Positions 37,246-45,794 of a stretch of 64,000 nucleotides of DNA are shown here, in pieces (position 1 is the stretch's first letter; the number at the start of each line of letters is the position of its first letter). The stretch spans positions 434,001 to 498,000 of the forward strand of contig NZ_QUOQ01000002.1 of assembly GCF_003704105.1 (NCBI RefSeq), read 5' to 3'. Below the pieces are notes generated by a model. That model ran no database searches. It saw only the letters and a list, made by a program, of their open reading frames with translations, and had not been told where the DNA came from. The position numbers were made by a program, and so were the translations under genes. Origin of the DNA: Brevundimonas lutea. GTDB lineage: Bacteria; Pseudomonadota; Alphaproteobacteria; Caulobacterales; Caulobacteraceae.

Positions 37246-38744
37246 GCCCGTCGGTCGAGGAGACGCGCGAGGTCGCGGTCGTCGATATCGGATCGAACTC
37301 GGTGCGCCTGGCCGTCTATCGGATCGAGGGCGGCGCGATCTGGACCATCTTCAACGAGAAGGTGCTGGCGGGCCTGGGCCGGGGTGTGGCCGGCAGCGGT
37401 CAACTGTCGGAGGAGGGGGTCGAGACGGCGCTGCGGGCCCTGACCCGGTTCGCCGGTTTGATCGGGGCCATGAAGCCCTCGGCCCTGCATGTGTTCGCAA
37501 CCGCCGCCGTGCGTGACGCCGAGGACGGCCCGGCCTTCGTCGAACGCGTCGCCGCCGAAACCGGCCTTCAGGTCCGGGTGCTGTCGGGCGAGGAAGAAGC
37601 GCGCTTCTCGGCCCGGGGCGTGGTGGCCGGAGCGCCCGATACGCGGGGCGTTGTGGGCGATCTGGGCGGGGCCAGTCTTGAGCTGAGCCGGGTCGGGAGC
37701 GGGCGGATCGAGACGGGCGTGACCCTGCCGCTGGGGCCCTTCTCCCTGACCAACGGCAAGGGAGTGGACGCCGACAGGCTGAGGAAGACCATCGCCCGCA
37801 CCCTGGCCCCGGTGGCGCGGGACTTCGCGGGGCCGGGCTTCCACGCCGTCGGAGGCGCGTGGCGCAGCCTGGCGCAGCTGCACATGGCCACGGCCGACTA
37901 TCCGCTGAAGATCGTGCACCAGTACGCCATGACCGCCGAAGAGGCGCGCGAGGTGGCGGGTGTGGTGGGGCGTCAGTCCAAGGCGTCCCTCGACAAGCTT
38001 CCGGGCGTGTCGCGACGCCGGGCCGAGACCCTGCCGGTCGCCGCCCTGGTGCTGGAGGGGCTGATCGAGGCGCTGGGGATCGAGACGGTGACGTTTTCGG
38101 CCTGGGGCGTGCGCGAAGGCGTGCTGGTCGATGGACTTGACCTGGACCCGGACAGCGATCCCCTGCTGGCGGGGGCGGCGGTGCTGGCGGCGCGCCAGGG
38201 CGTGTCGCCCGGGCTGCCCGACGCCCTGCACGGGTTCGTGGTCGGGGTGACGGACGGCCTGCCGCCGGTGTTTGGGGCCAAGCGCGACGCCGTCCTGACG
38301 CGGGCCGCCTGCCTGTACGCCGACATCGGCGGCCGCTTCCATCCCGACCATCGCAGCGATCTCGCCTTCGATCAGGTGCTGAGGGTGCCCCTGGCCGGAC
38401 AGAGCCATGCCGAGCGGGTGTTCCTGGCCGGGGTCATAAACGCCCGGCACGGCGGGGGGGCCGCAACGCCCGATCCGCGCCTGGCCCAGCGGGTTCTTTC
38501 GGAAGCCGGCATCCACCGCGCCCGCGTCCTGGGCCTGGCCATCCGGCTGGGCTCGGACCTCTCGGCCCGCTCGCCGCGGGTTCTGGAGGGCGCCCGCCTG
38601 AGACTGGGCGATGGGTCGGTCAGCCTCTCCCATGCCACGCCGAGCGTGCTGGGCGGAGAGACCGTGAGCAAGCGACTGCGTCAGCTGGCGGACTGCCTGG
38701 GTGTGGAGCCGCGGCTGGAGGAGGGAGATCAACGATGGGCGTGA
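37242..38744 (+). CDS. ppx: Exopolyphosphatase (Ppx/GppA)
   Basis: A 500-residue Ppx/GppA enzyme that removes terminal phosphates from polyphosphate or pppGpp. ASKHA motifs are present: [40 protein letters not shown] with the catalytic glutamate region, and [14 protein letters not shown]. The C-terminal part (about residues 310-500) is the helical extension seen in long members. It overlaps ppk and reads 10 bases into the VOC gene downstream. Confidence 0.93.
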   Translation: MSPSVEETREVAVVDIGSNSVRLAVYRIEGGAIWTIFNEKVLAGLGRGVAGSGQLSEEGVETALRALTRFAGLIGAMKPSALHVFATAAVRDAEDGPAFVERVAAETGLQVRVLSGEEEARFSARGVVAGAPDTRGVVGDLGGASLELSRVGSGRIETGVTLPLGPFSLTNGKGVDADRLRKTIARTLAPVARDFAGPGFHAVGGAWRSLAQLHMATADYPLKIVHQYAMTAEEAREVAGVVGRQSKASLDKLPGVSRRRAETLPVAALVLEGLIEALGIETVTFSAWGVREGVLVDGLDLDPDSDPLLAGAAVLAARQGVSPGLPDALHGFVVGVTDGLPPVFGAKRDAVLTRAACLYADIGGRFHPDHRSDLAFDQVLRVPLAGQSHAERVFLAGVINARHGGGAATPDPRLAQRVLSEAGIHRARVLGLAIRLGSDLSARSPRVLEGARLRLGDGSVSLSHATPSVLGGETVSKRLRQLADCLGVEPRLEEGDQRWA

Positions 38745-39106
38745 CCGGTATTGGCGGCTTCTTCTTTCGATCGCAGGACCCCAAGGCGCTGAAGGCCTGG
38801 TGGCTGGAGCATCTGGGCGTCGGCGCGCCCGAGGGTGTCTGGGTCTGGGACCAGCAGGCGGGCCCCACCGTGTTCGAGCCCTTCAAGGCCGACAGCGACT
38901 ATTTCGCCGCCGACAAGGCCTTCATGATCAATCTGCGCGTCGATGACCTGGATGGCCTGATGGCCTCGCTCAGGGCCGCCGGGATCGAGGTGATCCAGAA
39001 GGCGGAATGGGACACCATGCCGGAGATCGGCCGGTTCGCCCGCATCCACGATCCCGAGGGCAACGCCATCGAGCTGTGGCAGCCGGCGACGCCGCCCACA
39101 GACTAG
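38735..39106 (+). CDS. VOC (glyoxalase/bleomycin-resistance) family protein
   Basis: A 123-residue protein with two beta-alpha-beta-beta-beta units. The first starts GIGGFFFRSQDPKALKAWWL and the second MINLRVDDLDGLMASLRAAG, closing with RIHDPEGNAIELWQP, where the glutamate is a typical metal ligand. The substrate is unknown. It overlaps the end of ppx by 10 bases, and its stop overlaps that of hisIE on the other strand. Confidence 0.87.
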   Translation: MGVTGIGGFFFRSQDPKALKAWWLEHLGVGAPEGVWVWDQQAGPTVFEPFKADSDYFAADKAFMINLRVDDLDGLMASLRAAGIEVIQKAEWDTMPEIGRFARIHDPEGNAIELWQPATPPTD

Positions 39107-39711
39107 CGCGCGCGGGCGCGCAGCACCGCAAGGACGTCCTCGAACGCCAGACCCCGCGCGCGCAGCAGCACCAGCAGGTGATAGACCAGGTCGGCGGCCT
39201 CGGCGGTCAGCTCCTCGTCGGGTCCGGCCGCGCCGGCCAGGGCCGTCTCCACCCCTTCCTCGCCGACCTTCTGGGCCACCCGCTTGGGGCCCTCGGCCAG
39301 CAGGCGGGCGGTCCAGCTCTCGGCCGGATCGGCCTGGGCGCGGGCGGCGATGGTGGTTTCCAGGCGGGCCAGGGTTCCGAGGCCGGGGGCGTCAGCGTCT
39401 CCGAAACAGCTGGTCGTTCCCAGGTGGCAGGCCGGGCCCAGCGGCCGGACGGTCAGGACCAGGGCGTCGGCGTCGCAGTCAGGCGTGATCGAGACGACCT
39501 TCAGCCGGTTGCCCGAGGTCTCGCCCTTCCTCCACCGGCCGCCGCGCGAGCGGGAGAAGAAGGTCGCCTCGCCCGACTGGATGGTCTCGTCCAGGGCGGC
39601 GCGGTCCATGTAGGCCAGGGTCAGGACCTGCAGGGTGGCGTGGTCCTGCACCACCACGGGGATCAGGCCATGCCCTTTTTCGAAGTCGAGGCTGTCGGGG
39701 TCGAGGGTCAT
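39103..39711 (-). CDS. hisIE: Bifunctional phosphoribosyl-AMP cyclohydrolase / phosphoribosyl-ATP pyrophosphohydrolase
   Basis: A 202-residue HisIE fusion doing steps 2 and 3 of histidine synthesis. The N-terminal HisI part has VLTLAYMDRAALDETIQSG, FFSRSRGGRWRKGETSGN and the zinc cysteines (DCDADALV; ACHLGTTSCFG). The C-terminal HisE part (from about residue 115) has [12 protein letters not shown] and AADLVYHLLVLLRARGL. It is the last gene of the his operon; its ATG overlaps hisF by 4 nt. Confidence 0.95.
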   Translation of the reverse strand: MTLDPDSLDFEKGHGLIPVVVQDHATLQVLTLAYMDRAALDETIQSGEATFFSRSRGGRWRKGETSGNRLKVVSITPDCDADALVLTVRPLGPACHLGTTSCFGDADAPGLGTLARLETTIAARAQADPAESWTARLLAEGPKRVAQKVGEEGVETALAGAAGPDEELTAEAADLVYHLLVLLRARGLAFEDVLAVLRARAR

Positions 39712-40475
39712 GGTCTCACCTCCACGCCCTCGCGGGCGAGCTCGGTCTTGAGGGCGCCGATGGTGAGCGCTCCGGTGTGGAACACGCTGGCGGCCAGGGT
39801 GCCGGAGACGCCGGCCTCGACAAAGGCGTCGCGGAAATGCCGGGCCGAGCCGGCCCCGCCCGAGGCCACCAGGGGGATGGTCAGCCGGGCCCGGGCGGCC
39901 TTCAGCTGTTCGATGTCATAGCCGCGCCGGACCCCGTCCTGATCCATGCAGTTGAGCACAATCTCGCCGGCGCCGAGCGTTTGAGCCTCGACGATCCAGT
40001 CCAGGGTGCGGCGACCGGATCTCCGGCTCGCGTCGGGGTCGCCCGTGTACTGATGCACCACCCAGTCGTCGCCCTCGCGTCGGGAATCGACGCCGACCAC
40101 CACGCACTGGCGGCCGAACCGGTCGGCCATCTCGGCGATCAGGTCGGGCCGTTCGAGGGCCGGGGAGTTGATCGAGACCTTGTCGGCGCCGCTGTCCAGG
40201 CAGCGGCCGGCCTGATCGTTGGTTCGGATGCCTCCGGCCACCGAGAAGGGGATGTCGAGCGCCCGGGCGATGTCGCGGACCCAGGCGTAGTCGAGGGTGC
40301 GGCCCTCTGGGCTCGCGGTGATGTCGTAGAAGACCAGCTCGTCGGCGCCCTGGTCGCGATAGCGGCGAGCTAGCTCCGAAGCATCGCCCATGTCGGCATG
40401 GCCCTGAAAGCGCACGCCCTTGACCACGCGGCCATCCTTGACGTCGAGGCAGGGGATGATGCGCCGGGCGGTCAT
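39708..40475 (-). CDS. hisF: Imidazole glycerol phosphate synthase subunit HisF
   Basis: A 255-residue TIM barrel that uses ammonia from HisH to form imidazole glycerol phosphate and AICAR. It opens with RRIIPCLDVKDGRVVKGVRF (catalytic Asp in CLDV) and has VFYDITASPEGR, PFSVAGGIRT, DKVSINSPAL, GEIVLNCMDQDGVRRGYD (second catalytic Asp) and IPLVASGGAGS. I chose the ATG at 40475, which overlaps the hisA stop by 4 nt; a much longer open frame upstream is spurious. Confidence 0.96.
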   Translation of the reverse strand: MTARRIIPCLDVKDGRVVKGVRFQGHADMGDASELARRYRDQGADELVFYDITASPEGRTLDYAWVRDIARALDIPFSVAGGIRTNDQAGRCLDSGADKVSINSPALERPDLIAEMADRFGRQCVVVGVDSRREGDDWVVHQYTGDPDASRRSGRRTLDWIVEAQTLGAGEIVLNCMDQDGVRRGYDIEQLKAARARLTIPLVASGGAGSARHFRDAFVEAGVSGTLAASVFHTGALTIGALKTELAREGVEVRP

Positions 40476-41197
40476 GCCGCGAGGGCCTGGTCGAGGGTGA
40501 ATTTGCCTTCGTAGAGGGCGCGACCGATCACGGCGCCGGCGCAGCCGATGCGGCGGCCCTCGGCGATGTCCTGAAGCCCCGAGACGCCGCCGGACATCTG
40601 GACATCGAGATCGGGGCGGCGCCGGATGATCTGGGCCAGGAGGTCGAGGTTCGGCCCGGTCAGGGCGCCGTCGCGGCTGACGTCGGTGACCAGCAGGTGG
40701 CGGGCCAGGCCGGGCGGGTACCGGTCCAGCGCGGCCCACAGATCGACCGTGGCCGCCTCGGTCCAGCCCTTGAGGGCGGGGACGTAGCGGTCGCCGTCAG
40801 GCCGGACGTCGATGGCCAGGGTCAGGGCCTCGGCCCCGAACCGCTCCAGCCAGCCGGCGACGGTGTCGGGCTGGCTGACGGCGAGCGACCCGACCACAAC
40901 GCGGGTCGCGCCATTGTCCAGCAGGGCCTGGACATCGTCCTCGGAGCGGACGCCGCCGCCGGCCTGGATGCGGATGGCGACCGAGGACGCCAGCTCGCCG
41001 ATCAGGGGGTGCTGCACGGCGCGGCCCGCCTCGGCGCCGTCCAGATCGACGATGTGAGCCCACTCGGCGCCCGAGGCGGCGAAGGCGGCCAGCCGGGCGG
41101 CGGGGTGATCGTCGTAGCGCGTCACCTGGTCGAACCGGCCGTGCATCAGCCGCACGCAGGCGCCGTGTCGCAGATCGATGGCGGGGTAGAGGATCAT
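40472..41197 (-). CDS. hisA: ProFAR isomerase
   Basis: A 241-residue TIM barrel that isomerises ProFAR to PRFAR. It opens with ILYPAIDLRHGACVRLMHG (catalytic Asp in AIDL), then HIVDLDGAEAG, IQAGGGVRSEDDVQ, VVVGSLAVSQP, LLVTDVSRDGALTGPNLDL (second Asp) and DVQMSGGVSG. Overlaps of 4 nt join it to hisH and hisF. Confidence 0.96.
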   Translation of the reverse strand: MILYPAIDLRHGACVRLMHGRFDQVTRYDDHPAARLAAFAASGAEWAHIVDLDGAEAGRAVQHPLIGELASSVAIRIQAGGGVRSEDDVQALLDNGATRVVVGSLAVSQPDTVAGWLERFGAEALTLAIDVRPDGDRYVPALKGWTEAATVDLWAALDRYPPGLARHLLVTDVSRDGALTGPNLDLLAQIIRRRPDLDVQMSGGVSGLQDIAEGRRIGCAGAVIGRALYEGKFTLDQALAA

Positions 41198-41790
41198 GCG
41201 GGCAGCTCCAGAAAGTTCTTCAGCACCCGCGCGCCGGTCTCGGCCGAGCGCTCCGGGTGGAATTGGCAGCCCCAGCGGTTGTCGCGGCGGACGACCGCCG
41301 GGATGGGACCGCCGTAGTCGGCGCGGGCCAGGGTGGCCTGGCCGTCGGGGCAGACGAAGCCGTGGACGAAATAGGCGTAGGCGCCGTCCTCGACGCCCTC
41401 CAGCAGCGGGTCGTGGCGCTCTCGGGTCAGGCGGCTCCAGCCCATGTGCGGCACGGGGCGGTCGGGTGCGGGCCGCATCTGGACCACGCGGCCGGGGATG
41501 AGGCCGAGCAGCGGGACGTCGCCCTCCTCGGAACTGTCGAACAGCAGCTGCTGGCCCAGGCAGACGCCCAGGAGGGGGCGCGTAAAGGCGCGGATCGCCT
41601 CTGTGACACCCAAGGCCTCCAGTCGCGCCATGGCGTAGCCGGCCGCGCCGACCCCGGGCAGGATCAGCCGCTCGGCCCCGGCGATCTCATCCGGGGTGGA
41701 GACCATGCGAGGGCTCGCGCCCAAGCGCTCCAGCGCGAACTGGACCGAGGCGAGATTGCCGGCGCCGTAGGCGAGAACCGCGACCGTCAC
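41194..41790 (-). CDS. hisH: Imidazole glycerol phosphate synthase glutaminase subunit HisH
   Basis: A 198-residue class I glutamine amidotransferase that supplies ammonia to HisF. The triad is visible: cysteine in PLLGVCLGQQLLFD, and histidine and glutamate in GCQFHPERS near the C-terminus. The oxyanion loop is LILPGVGAAGYAM. It begins with GTG at 41790, overlapping the stop of the hisC*-hisB gene. Confidence 0.94.
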   Translation of the reverse strand: MTVAVLAYGAGNLASVQFALERLGASPRMVSTPDEIAGAERLILPGVGAAGYAMARLEALGVTEAIRAFTRPLLGVCLGQQLLFDSSEEGDVPLLGLIPGRVVQMRPAPDRPVPHMGWSRLTRERHDPLLEGVEDGAYAYFVHGFVCPDGQATLARADYGGPIPAVVRRDNRWGCQFHPERSAETGARVLKNFLELPA

Positions 41791-43268
41791 AGCACCCCCT
41801 TGGTGCTCGGCACGGCTTCGCCCTCGACGCGGATGGCCTGGCGGAGCGCCCGGCCGAAGGCCTTGTAGGCGGCCTCGGTCTTGTGGTGGTCGTCGTCGCC
41901 GGTGACCGAGACGTGGATGGCGGCGCCCAGGTGCTCGGCCAGGGAGCGGAACACGTGGGCGGTCAGGTCGGTGCGATAGTCGCCGATCATGGGGGTGTCG
42001 AACGACCCCTCGAACACCGGATAGGGCCGGCCGGACAGGTCCAGGGTGACGCTGGCGCGGGCCTCGTCCATCGGCAGGACGAAGCCGTAGCGGGCGATGC
42101 CGCGCCGCTCGCCCAGCGCCTGTTTCAAAGCCTGGCCCAAGGCGATGGCCGAGTCCTCGATGGTGTGGTGCGGATCTGTGTGCAGATCGCCCTCGCAGGC
42201 GAGGCGCAGCGAGAAGCCGCCGTGGGCGGCGATCTGCTCCAGCATGTGATCGAAGAAGCCGACGCCGGTGGAGATGGCGACGGGGCCGGGCGCGTCCAGA
42301 TCGACGGCGCAAACGATGCGGGTCTCCTTGGTGTCTCGCGTGACGGCGCCGACGCGGTGGGCGCGCGCGGGAGCAGCCAGATCGAAGGCGGCCAGCAGGC
42401 GATCGTTGACGGCGGCCACGGCCGACACCGGCAGCCGCAGCCAGCCTCCCGCGCCGTCGGAGGCGACGCCAAAGCGCGCCAGGGCCTGGGTCACACGCTC
42501 AAGGTCGGACGGACGGGTCGTGATCACCGGACCGACGCCGGGCTCGATCGGCATCAGGCGTTCGAGCGCCTGGACCAAGCGGTCGCGCTCGCGGCGGACG
42601 GAGGCGATTCGCTCGCGGGTCTCGATCAGGCGCGAGGGGTCCAGCGCCTGTAGCGCCAGACGGACCGAGGGTTCAGGTAGGCCATAAGGCTCCATGACCT
42701 CGGACAGTCGCCCGAGGGTGTGGGGTTGAGCGATGGCGGCGCCGATCCGCGCGCCAGCGAGCCCGTAGGCCATCGACAGGCTGCGCAGCACCACCAGATT
42801 GGCGTGATCGGCGACCAGCGGCGCGGCGGAGGGGGTGTCGGCGAACTCGATCAGGCCTTCGTCGAGCACCAGCAGGGCCGGGGCCACGCGCTCGGCCATC
42901 TCGGCTAGAGCGTCCGTCGTTCCGGTGGCGCGGATCACAACGGCGGCGACGCCCCCTCCTGGCGGCTCGCGCCGCCTGTCCTCCCCCCGCCCCTGCGGGC
43001 GCGGAGAGGTGAGGGGATAGATGCGGCGCAGCGTCAGGAAGGGTTCGGCGTCGGGGGCTTCGACGGCTAGGCCGTCGCGAGCGGCGAGGCGGAAGACCAG
43101 CTCCAGACCGTGGGTCAGGCCGCGCACCGGCAAGATGCGCTCGACCGGCTGGCCGTAGAGGGCGGCCATGCGCTCCGCCAGCGCCGCGCCCGATCCCGGA
43201 TAGCGCTCCAGACCCTCGCCGCCGGACACCAGCGGCGCGAAGGGAGCGGGCAGATTGGTCAGGGTCAT
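41787..43268 (-). CDS. hisB: Fusion: degenerate HisC-like aminotransferase domain + imidazoleglycerol-phosphate dehydratase (HisB)
   Basis: A 493-residue protein. Residues about 312-493 are a complete HisB: GVGFFDHMLEQIAAHGGF, DLHTDPHHTIEDSAIALG, LPMDEARA and GDDDHHKTEAAYKAFGRAL give the usual metal-binding histidines and glutamates. Residues 1 to about 300 follow the HisC fold: ERYPGSGAALAERMAALYG, LLVLDEGLIEFAD, then RSLSMAYGLAGARIG. In HisC the last motif is SKAYGLAGxRxG; here Met166 replaces the PLP-binding lysine, and no lysine occurs before residue 314. The PNNPTG loop reads RATGTT, and the DEAY tyrosine is lost. Residues 85-106 come from an in-frame palindromic repeat. The first domain cannot form an internal aldimine and is probably structural or regulatory. 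ATGA overlaps join it to hisD and hisH. Confidence 0.9.
   Translation of the reverse strand: MTLTNLPAPFAPLVSGGEGLERYPGSGAALAERMAALYGQPVERILPVRGLTHGLELVFRLAARDGLAVEAPDAEPFLTLRRIYPLTSPRPQGRGEDRRREPPGGGVAAVVIRATGTTDALAEMAERVAPALLVLDEGLIEFADTPSAAPLVADHANLVVLRSLSMAYGLAGARIGAAIAQPHTLGRLSEVMEPYGLPEPSVRLALQALDPSRLIETRERIASVRRERDRLVQALERLMPIEPGVGPVITTRPSDLERVTQALARFGVASDGAGGWLRLPVSAVAAVNDRLLAAFDLAAPARAHRVGAVTRDTKETRIVCAVDLDAPGPVAISTGVGFFDHMLEQIAAHGGFSLRLACEGDLHTDPHHTIEDSAIALGQALKQALGERRGIARYGFVLPMDEARASVTLDLSGRPYPVFEGSFDTPMIGDYRTDLTAHVFRSLAEHLGAAIHVSVTGDDDHHKTEAAYKAFGRALRQAIRVEGEAVPSTKGVL
42953..43016. repeat. Compound palindromic repeat inserted in-frame in the hisC*-hisB gene
   Basis: An outer stem CCCCTC (42953-42958) with GAGGGG (43011-43016) encloses GGCGGC/GCCGCC (42961-42966 with 42971-42976) and CGCCC/GGGCG. 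On the coding strand it encodes about 22 residues (85-106), rich in Pro, Arg and Gly, at a point where HisC proteins have an alpha/beta segment. The layout, including a [20 protein letters not shown] stretch, is that of intergenic palindromes in related bacteria. Confidence 0.6.
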
Positions 43269-44572
43269 GGCGCCATCCTCAGATCGGCCGCCCGCGCATG
43301 AGCCTCCAGCCCTTCCAGCCGGGCCAGGCGGGCGGCGATGGGGGCGAGGGCCTGGGCGCCCTTTTGCGTGACCTGCTGCACCGACATGGAGGTCATGAAG
43401 CTGGCGGTGGTCAGGCCGCCCAGGGTGCGGGCGGCGCCGTCGGTGGGCAGGACGTGGCTGGGGCCGGCGGCGTAGTCGCCCAGGGTCTCGGCGGCCCACC
43501 GGCCGACGAACACGGCGCCGGCGGCGGTCAGGGCCGGGACCAGGGCCTCGGCGTCCTCGACCTGTAGCGACAGGTGCTCGGGGCCGTAGAGATTGGCGAC
43601 CTCCACGGCGGCGGCGAGATCGGCCACCAGCACGGCACGGGCCTCGGCCAGGGAGGCGCGGGCGATCTCGGCGCGCGGCAGGGTCTCCAGCTGGCGTTCG
43701 ACCGCCGCCATCGTCTGCGCGATCACCGTGCGGCTGGGCGAGACCAGGATGACCTGGGCGTCGGCGTCGTGCTCGGCCTGGCTGAGGAGGTCGGCGGCGA
43801 CGATCTCGGGATCGGCGTCGCGGTCGGCGATGACCATCAGCTCGGACGGCCCGGCGGGCATGTCGACGGCCGGGCCGCCGGTCAGGGTCGAGGCCTGCTT
43901 CTTGGCCTCGGCGACGAAGGCGTTGCCGGGTCCGAACAGCTTGTCGCAGGCCGGAATCTCGCCGTCGTCCAGCACCGCGCCAAAGGTCAGGGCGGCGATG
44001 GCCTGGGCCCCGCCGATCAGCCAGATCGCGTCCAGACCGGCCTCGCCGGCGGCGACGATCATGGCCGGGTGGACGCCGCCGTCCCGGGTCGGGGGCGTGA
44101 CCACCACGCGATCGCCGACGCCCGCCACCTGGGCCGGGATGGCCTGCATCAGTAGGGACGAGAACAGCGGCGCCGTGCCGCCGGGCACATAGATGCCGGC
44201 CGAGCGGATCGGCCGCCAGACCAGACGCGACCGCACGCCGGGCGTGGTTTCGACCCAGGCGCTGTCTTCCGGGCGGGTAAACTGATGGAAGACGCGGACG
44301 TTTTCAGCCGCCACGCGCAGGGCGCGGGTGTCGGCGGGCGGCAGGGCGGCGCGGGCCTCGGCCACCGCCTGATCGGTGATGGCGATGCGGCGCGGGCGGG
44401 CGCCGTCGATGCGCTCGGCCCAGTCGGCCACGGCCGCGCCGCCGCGCTGGTCGACCTCGGCGAAGATGGTCGCGACGATCTCGGCGACCTCGCCGTCCGT
44501 GCGACGGGTGGGCCGGGCCAGGGCGTCGAGGCGTCCCTGTCCATCCAGCGATGACCACTCGATCTGGCGCAT
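43265..44572 (-). CDS. hisD: Histidinol dehydrogenase
   Basis: A 435-residue zinc enzyme that oxidises histidinol to histidine in two NAD-dependent steps. Motifs: GIYVPGGTAPLFSSLLM, LIGGAQAIAALTFG, GPGNAFVAEAKKQ, VDMPAGPSELMVIAD, LLSQAEHDADAQVILVS, NLYGPEHLSLQVED and AGPSHVLPTDGAART. The ATG at 44572 was taken; a GTG codon directly before it is an alternative. It overlaps the hisG stop and, by 4 nt, the hisC*-hisB start. Confidence 0.96.
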   Translation of the reverse strand: MRQIEWSSLDGQGRLDALARPTRRTDGEVAEIVATIFAEVDQRGGAAVADWAERIDGARPRRIAITDQAVAEARAALPPADTRALRVAAENVRVFHQFTRPEDSAWVETTPGVRSRLVWRPIRSAGIYVPGGTAPLFSSLLMQAIPAQVAGVGDRVVVTPPTRDGGVHPAMIVAAGEAGLDAIWLIGGAQAIAALTFGAVLDDGEIPACDKLFGPGNAFVAEAKKQASTLTGGPAVDMPAGPSELMVIADRDADPEIVAADLLSQAEHDADAQVILVSPSRTVIAQTMAAVERQLETLPRAEIARASLAEARAVLVADLAAAVEVANLYGPEHLSLQVEDAEALVPALTAAGAVFVGRWAAETLGDYAAGPSHVLPTDGAARTLGGLTTASFMTSMSVQQVTQKGAQALAPIAARLARLEGLEAHARAADLRMAP

Positions 44573-45453
44573 CACATCATCTTCTCGATGGGGAGGACCA
44601 GGATGGCCGAGGCGCCGACGGCCTTGAGCTTCTCCAGCGTCTCCCAGAACACCGCCTCCTGGCAGACGGCGTGGACGGCGACGGCGTCGTCGCGGCCCGA
44701 CAGCGGCATGACGGTGGGCGAACCCGCGCCCGGCAGAATGGCGGTGATCTGATCCAGCGCGGCGCGCGGGGCGTTGAGCATGACGTATTTGGCGCCCTGG
44801 GAGGCGACCACACCGGCCATCCGCTCGATGATGCTGTCCAGCAGGTCCGCCAGTTCCGGATCCGGCGCGACGGGCGAGCGGATCAGGACGGCCTGACTGT
44901 CCAGCACCGTCTCGCGCGCCTGCAGACCGTTGGCCTCCAAGGTCGCCCCGGTCGAGACCAGGTCGCAGATGGCGTGGGCGAGCTTCAGCCGGGGGGCGAC
45001 CTCGACGGCGCCGCGCATGGTGACGATGTCGGCGGTGACGCCCTGATCGCCCAGCCAGCGTGTGAGCACGCGCGGATAGCTGGTGGCGACGCGGCGGCCC
45101 TGCAGCGAGGTCGGCCCCGTGTAGTCGAGCGTCGGCGGCACGGCGATCTTCAGGGTGCAGCGGCCAAAGCCCAGCGGCATCACCACCTTTGCGACCGGTC
45201 CGCCGTTGCGGCCTTCCTCCAGAACGTTCTCGCCGACCACGCCCAGATCGCAGACCCCGTCGGCGACGAAGGTCGGGATGTCGTCGTCGCGGACCCGCAA
45301 GAGGTCGATGGGGTAGTTCTCGACCCGGTAGAGCAGGTCGTTGGTCCCCTTGACCACGCGCAGGCCCGCGTCGCGGACGAGGTCGAGGCTGCGGTCGGAC
45401 AGGCGTCCGGATTTCTGGACGGCGATGCGGAGCCGGCCCTTCACGGTGCTCAT
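44572..45453 (-). CDS. hisG: ATP phosphoribosyltransferase, long form
   Basis: A 293-residue HisG that condenses ATP with PRPP, the committed and feedback-inhibited step. It begins RLRIAVQKSGRLSDRSLDLV and has VCDLGVVGENVLEE, RVATSYPRVLTRWL and AICDLVSTGATLEANGL, the last being the PRPP-binding region. The extra 75-80 C-terminal residues (from about YVMLNAPRAALDQ) form the ACT-like histidine-sensing domain, so no HisZ partner is needed. It follows the regulator gene by 26 bases. Confidence 0.96.
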   Translation of the reverse strand: MSTVKGRLRIAVQKSGRLSDRSLDLVRDAGLRVVKGTNDLLYRVENYPIDLLRVRDDDIPTFVADGVCDLGVVGENVLEEGRNGGPVAKVVMPLGFGRCTLKIAVPPTLDYTGPTSLQGRRVATSYPRVLTRWLGDQGVTADIVTMRGAVEVAPRLKLAHAICDLVSTGATLEANGLQARETVLDSQAVLIRSPVAPDPELADLLDSIIERMAGVVASQGAKYVMLNAPRAALDQITAILPGAGSPTVMPLSGRDDAVAVHAVCQEAVFWETLEKLKAVGASAILVLPIEKMM

Positions 45454-45479
45454 GAGATCAGACTTTCAGGGGGAGGGGG

Positions 45480-45788
45480 TCAGGCCTTGAGACGGTCCAG
45501 CACCAGGCGGTAGCCCTGATGCGGCATCTCTTTCAGAAAGCGGGCAACGCGGACGACGGTGGTCGGGCTGGCCTGGGCCTCGACCGCGATCTCGCGATAG
45601 GACTTGCCCCCGGCGTCCAGCAGACGCGCCACCTCCCACCGCTCTGCGAAGGCGCGCACCTCGGCGGGGGTGCAGAGATCCTTGAGGAAGGCTTCGACCT
45701 CCTCAGGCGTCTCGAGCGCGAGGAGGGCCCGATAGAGACCGTCCGCTCCGGCATCCGCCGGGCGGTTCTTGTCCGCGTGTTTCAACAT
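45480..45788 (-). CDS. YerC/YecD-type TrpR-family regulator at the head of the his operon
   Basis: A 102-residue protein of the TrpR superfamily, YerC/YecD type. It has ALLALETPEEVEAFLKDLCT, then PAEVRAFAERWEVARLLDAG, and the HTH GKSYREIAVEAQASPTTVVR followed by VARFLKEM. YerC-like proteins have been proposed to control histidine synthesis in some bacteria (HisR). Its place as the first gene of a seven-gene his operon, with hisG 26 bases downstream, supports a self-contained histidine repressor here. Direct evidence of ligand or operator is lacking. The promoter implies that its mRNA has almost no leader. Confidence 0.9.
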   Translation of the reverse strand: MLKHADKNRPADAGADGLYRALLALETPEEVEAFLKDLCTPAEVRAFAERWEVARLLDAGGKSYREIAVEAQASPTTVVRVARFLKEMPHQGYRLVLDRLKA

Positions 45789-45794
45789 GATGGC

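Noticed and set aside
37056..38732. A 558-codon open frame antisense to ppx
   Set aside because: Shadow frame; ppx motifs are intact.
40476..40739. An upstream extension of hisF
   Set aside because: It lies within hisA in another frame and is unlike HisF; the coupled ATG at 40475 is the proper start.
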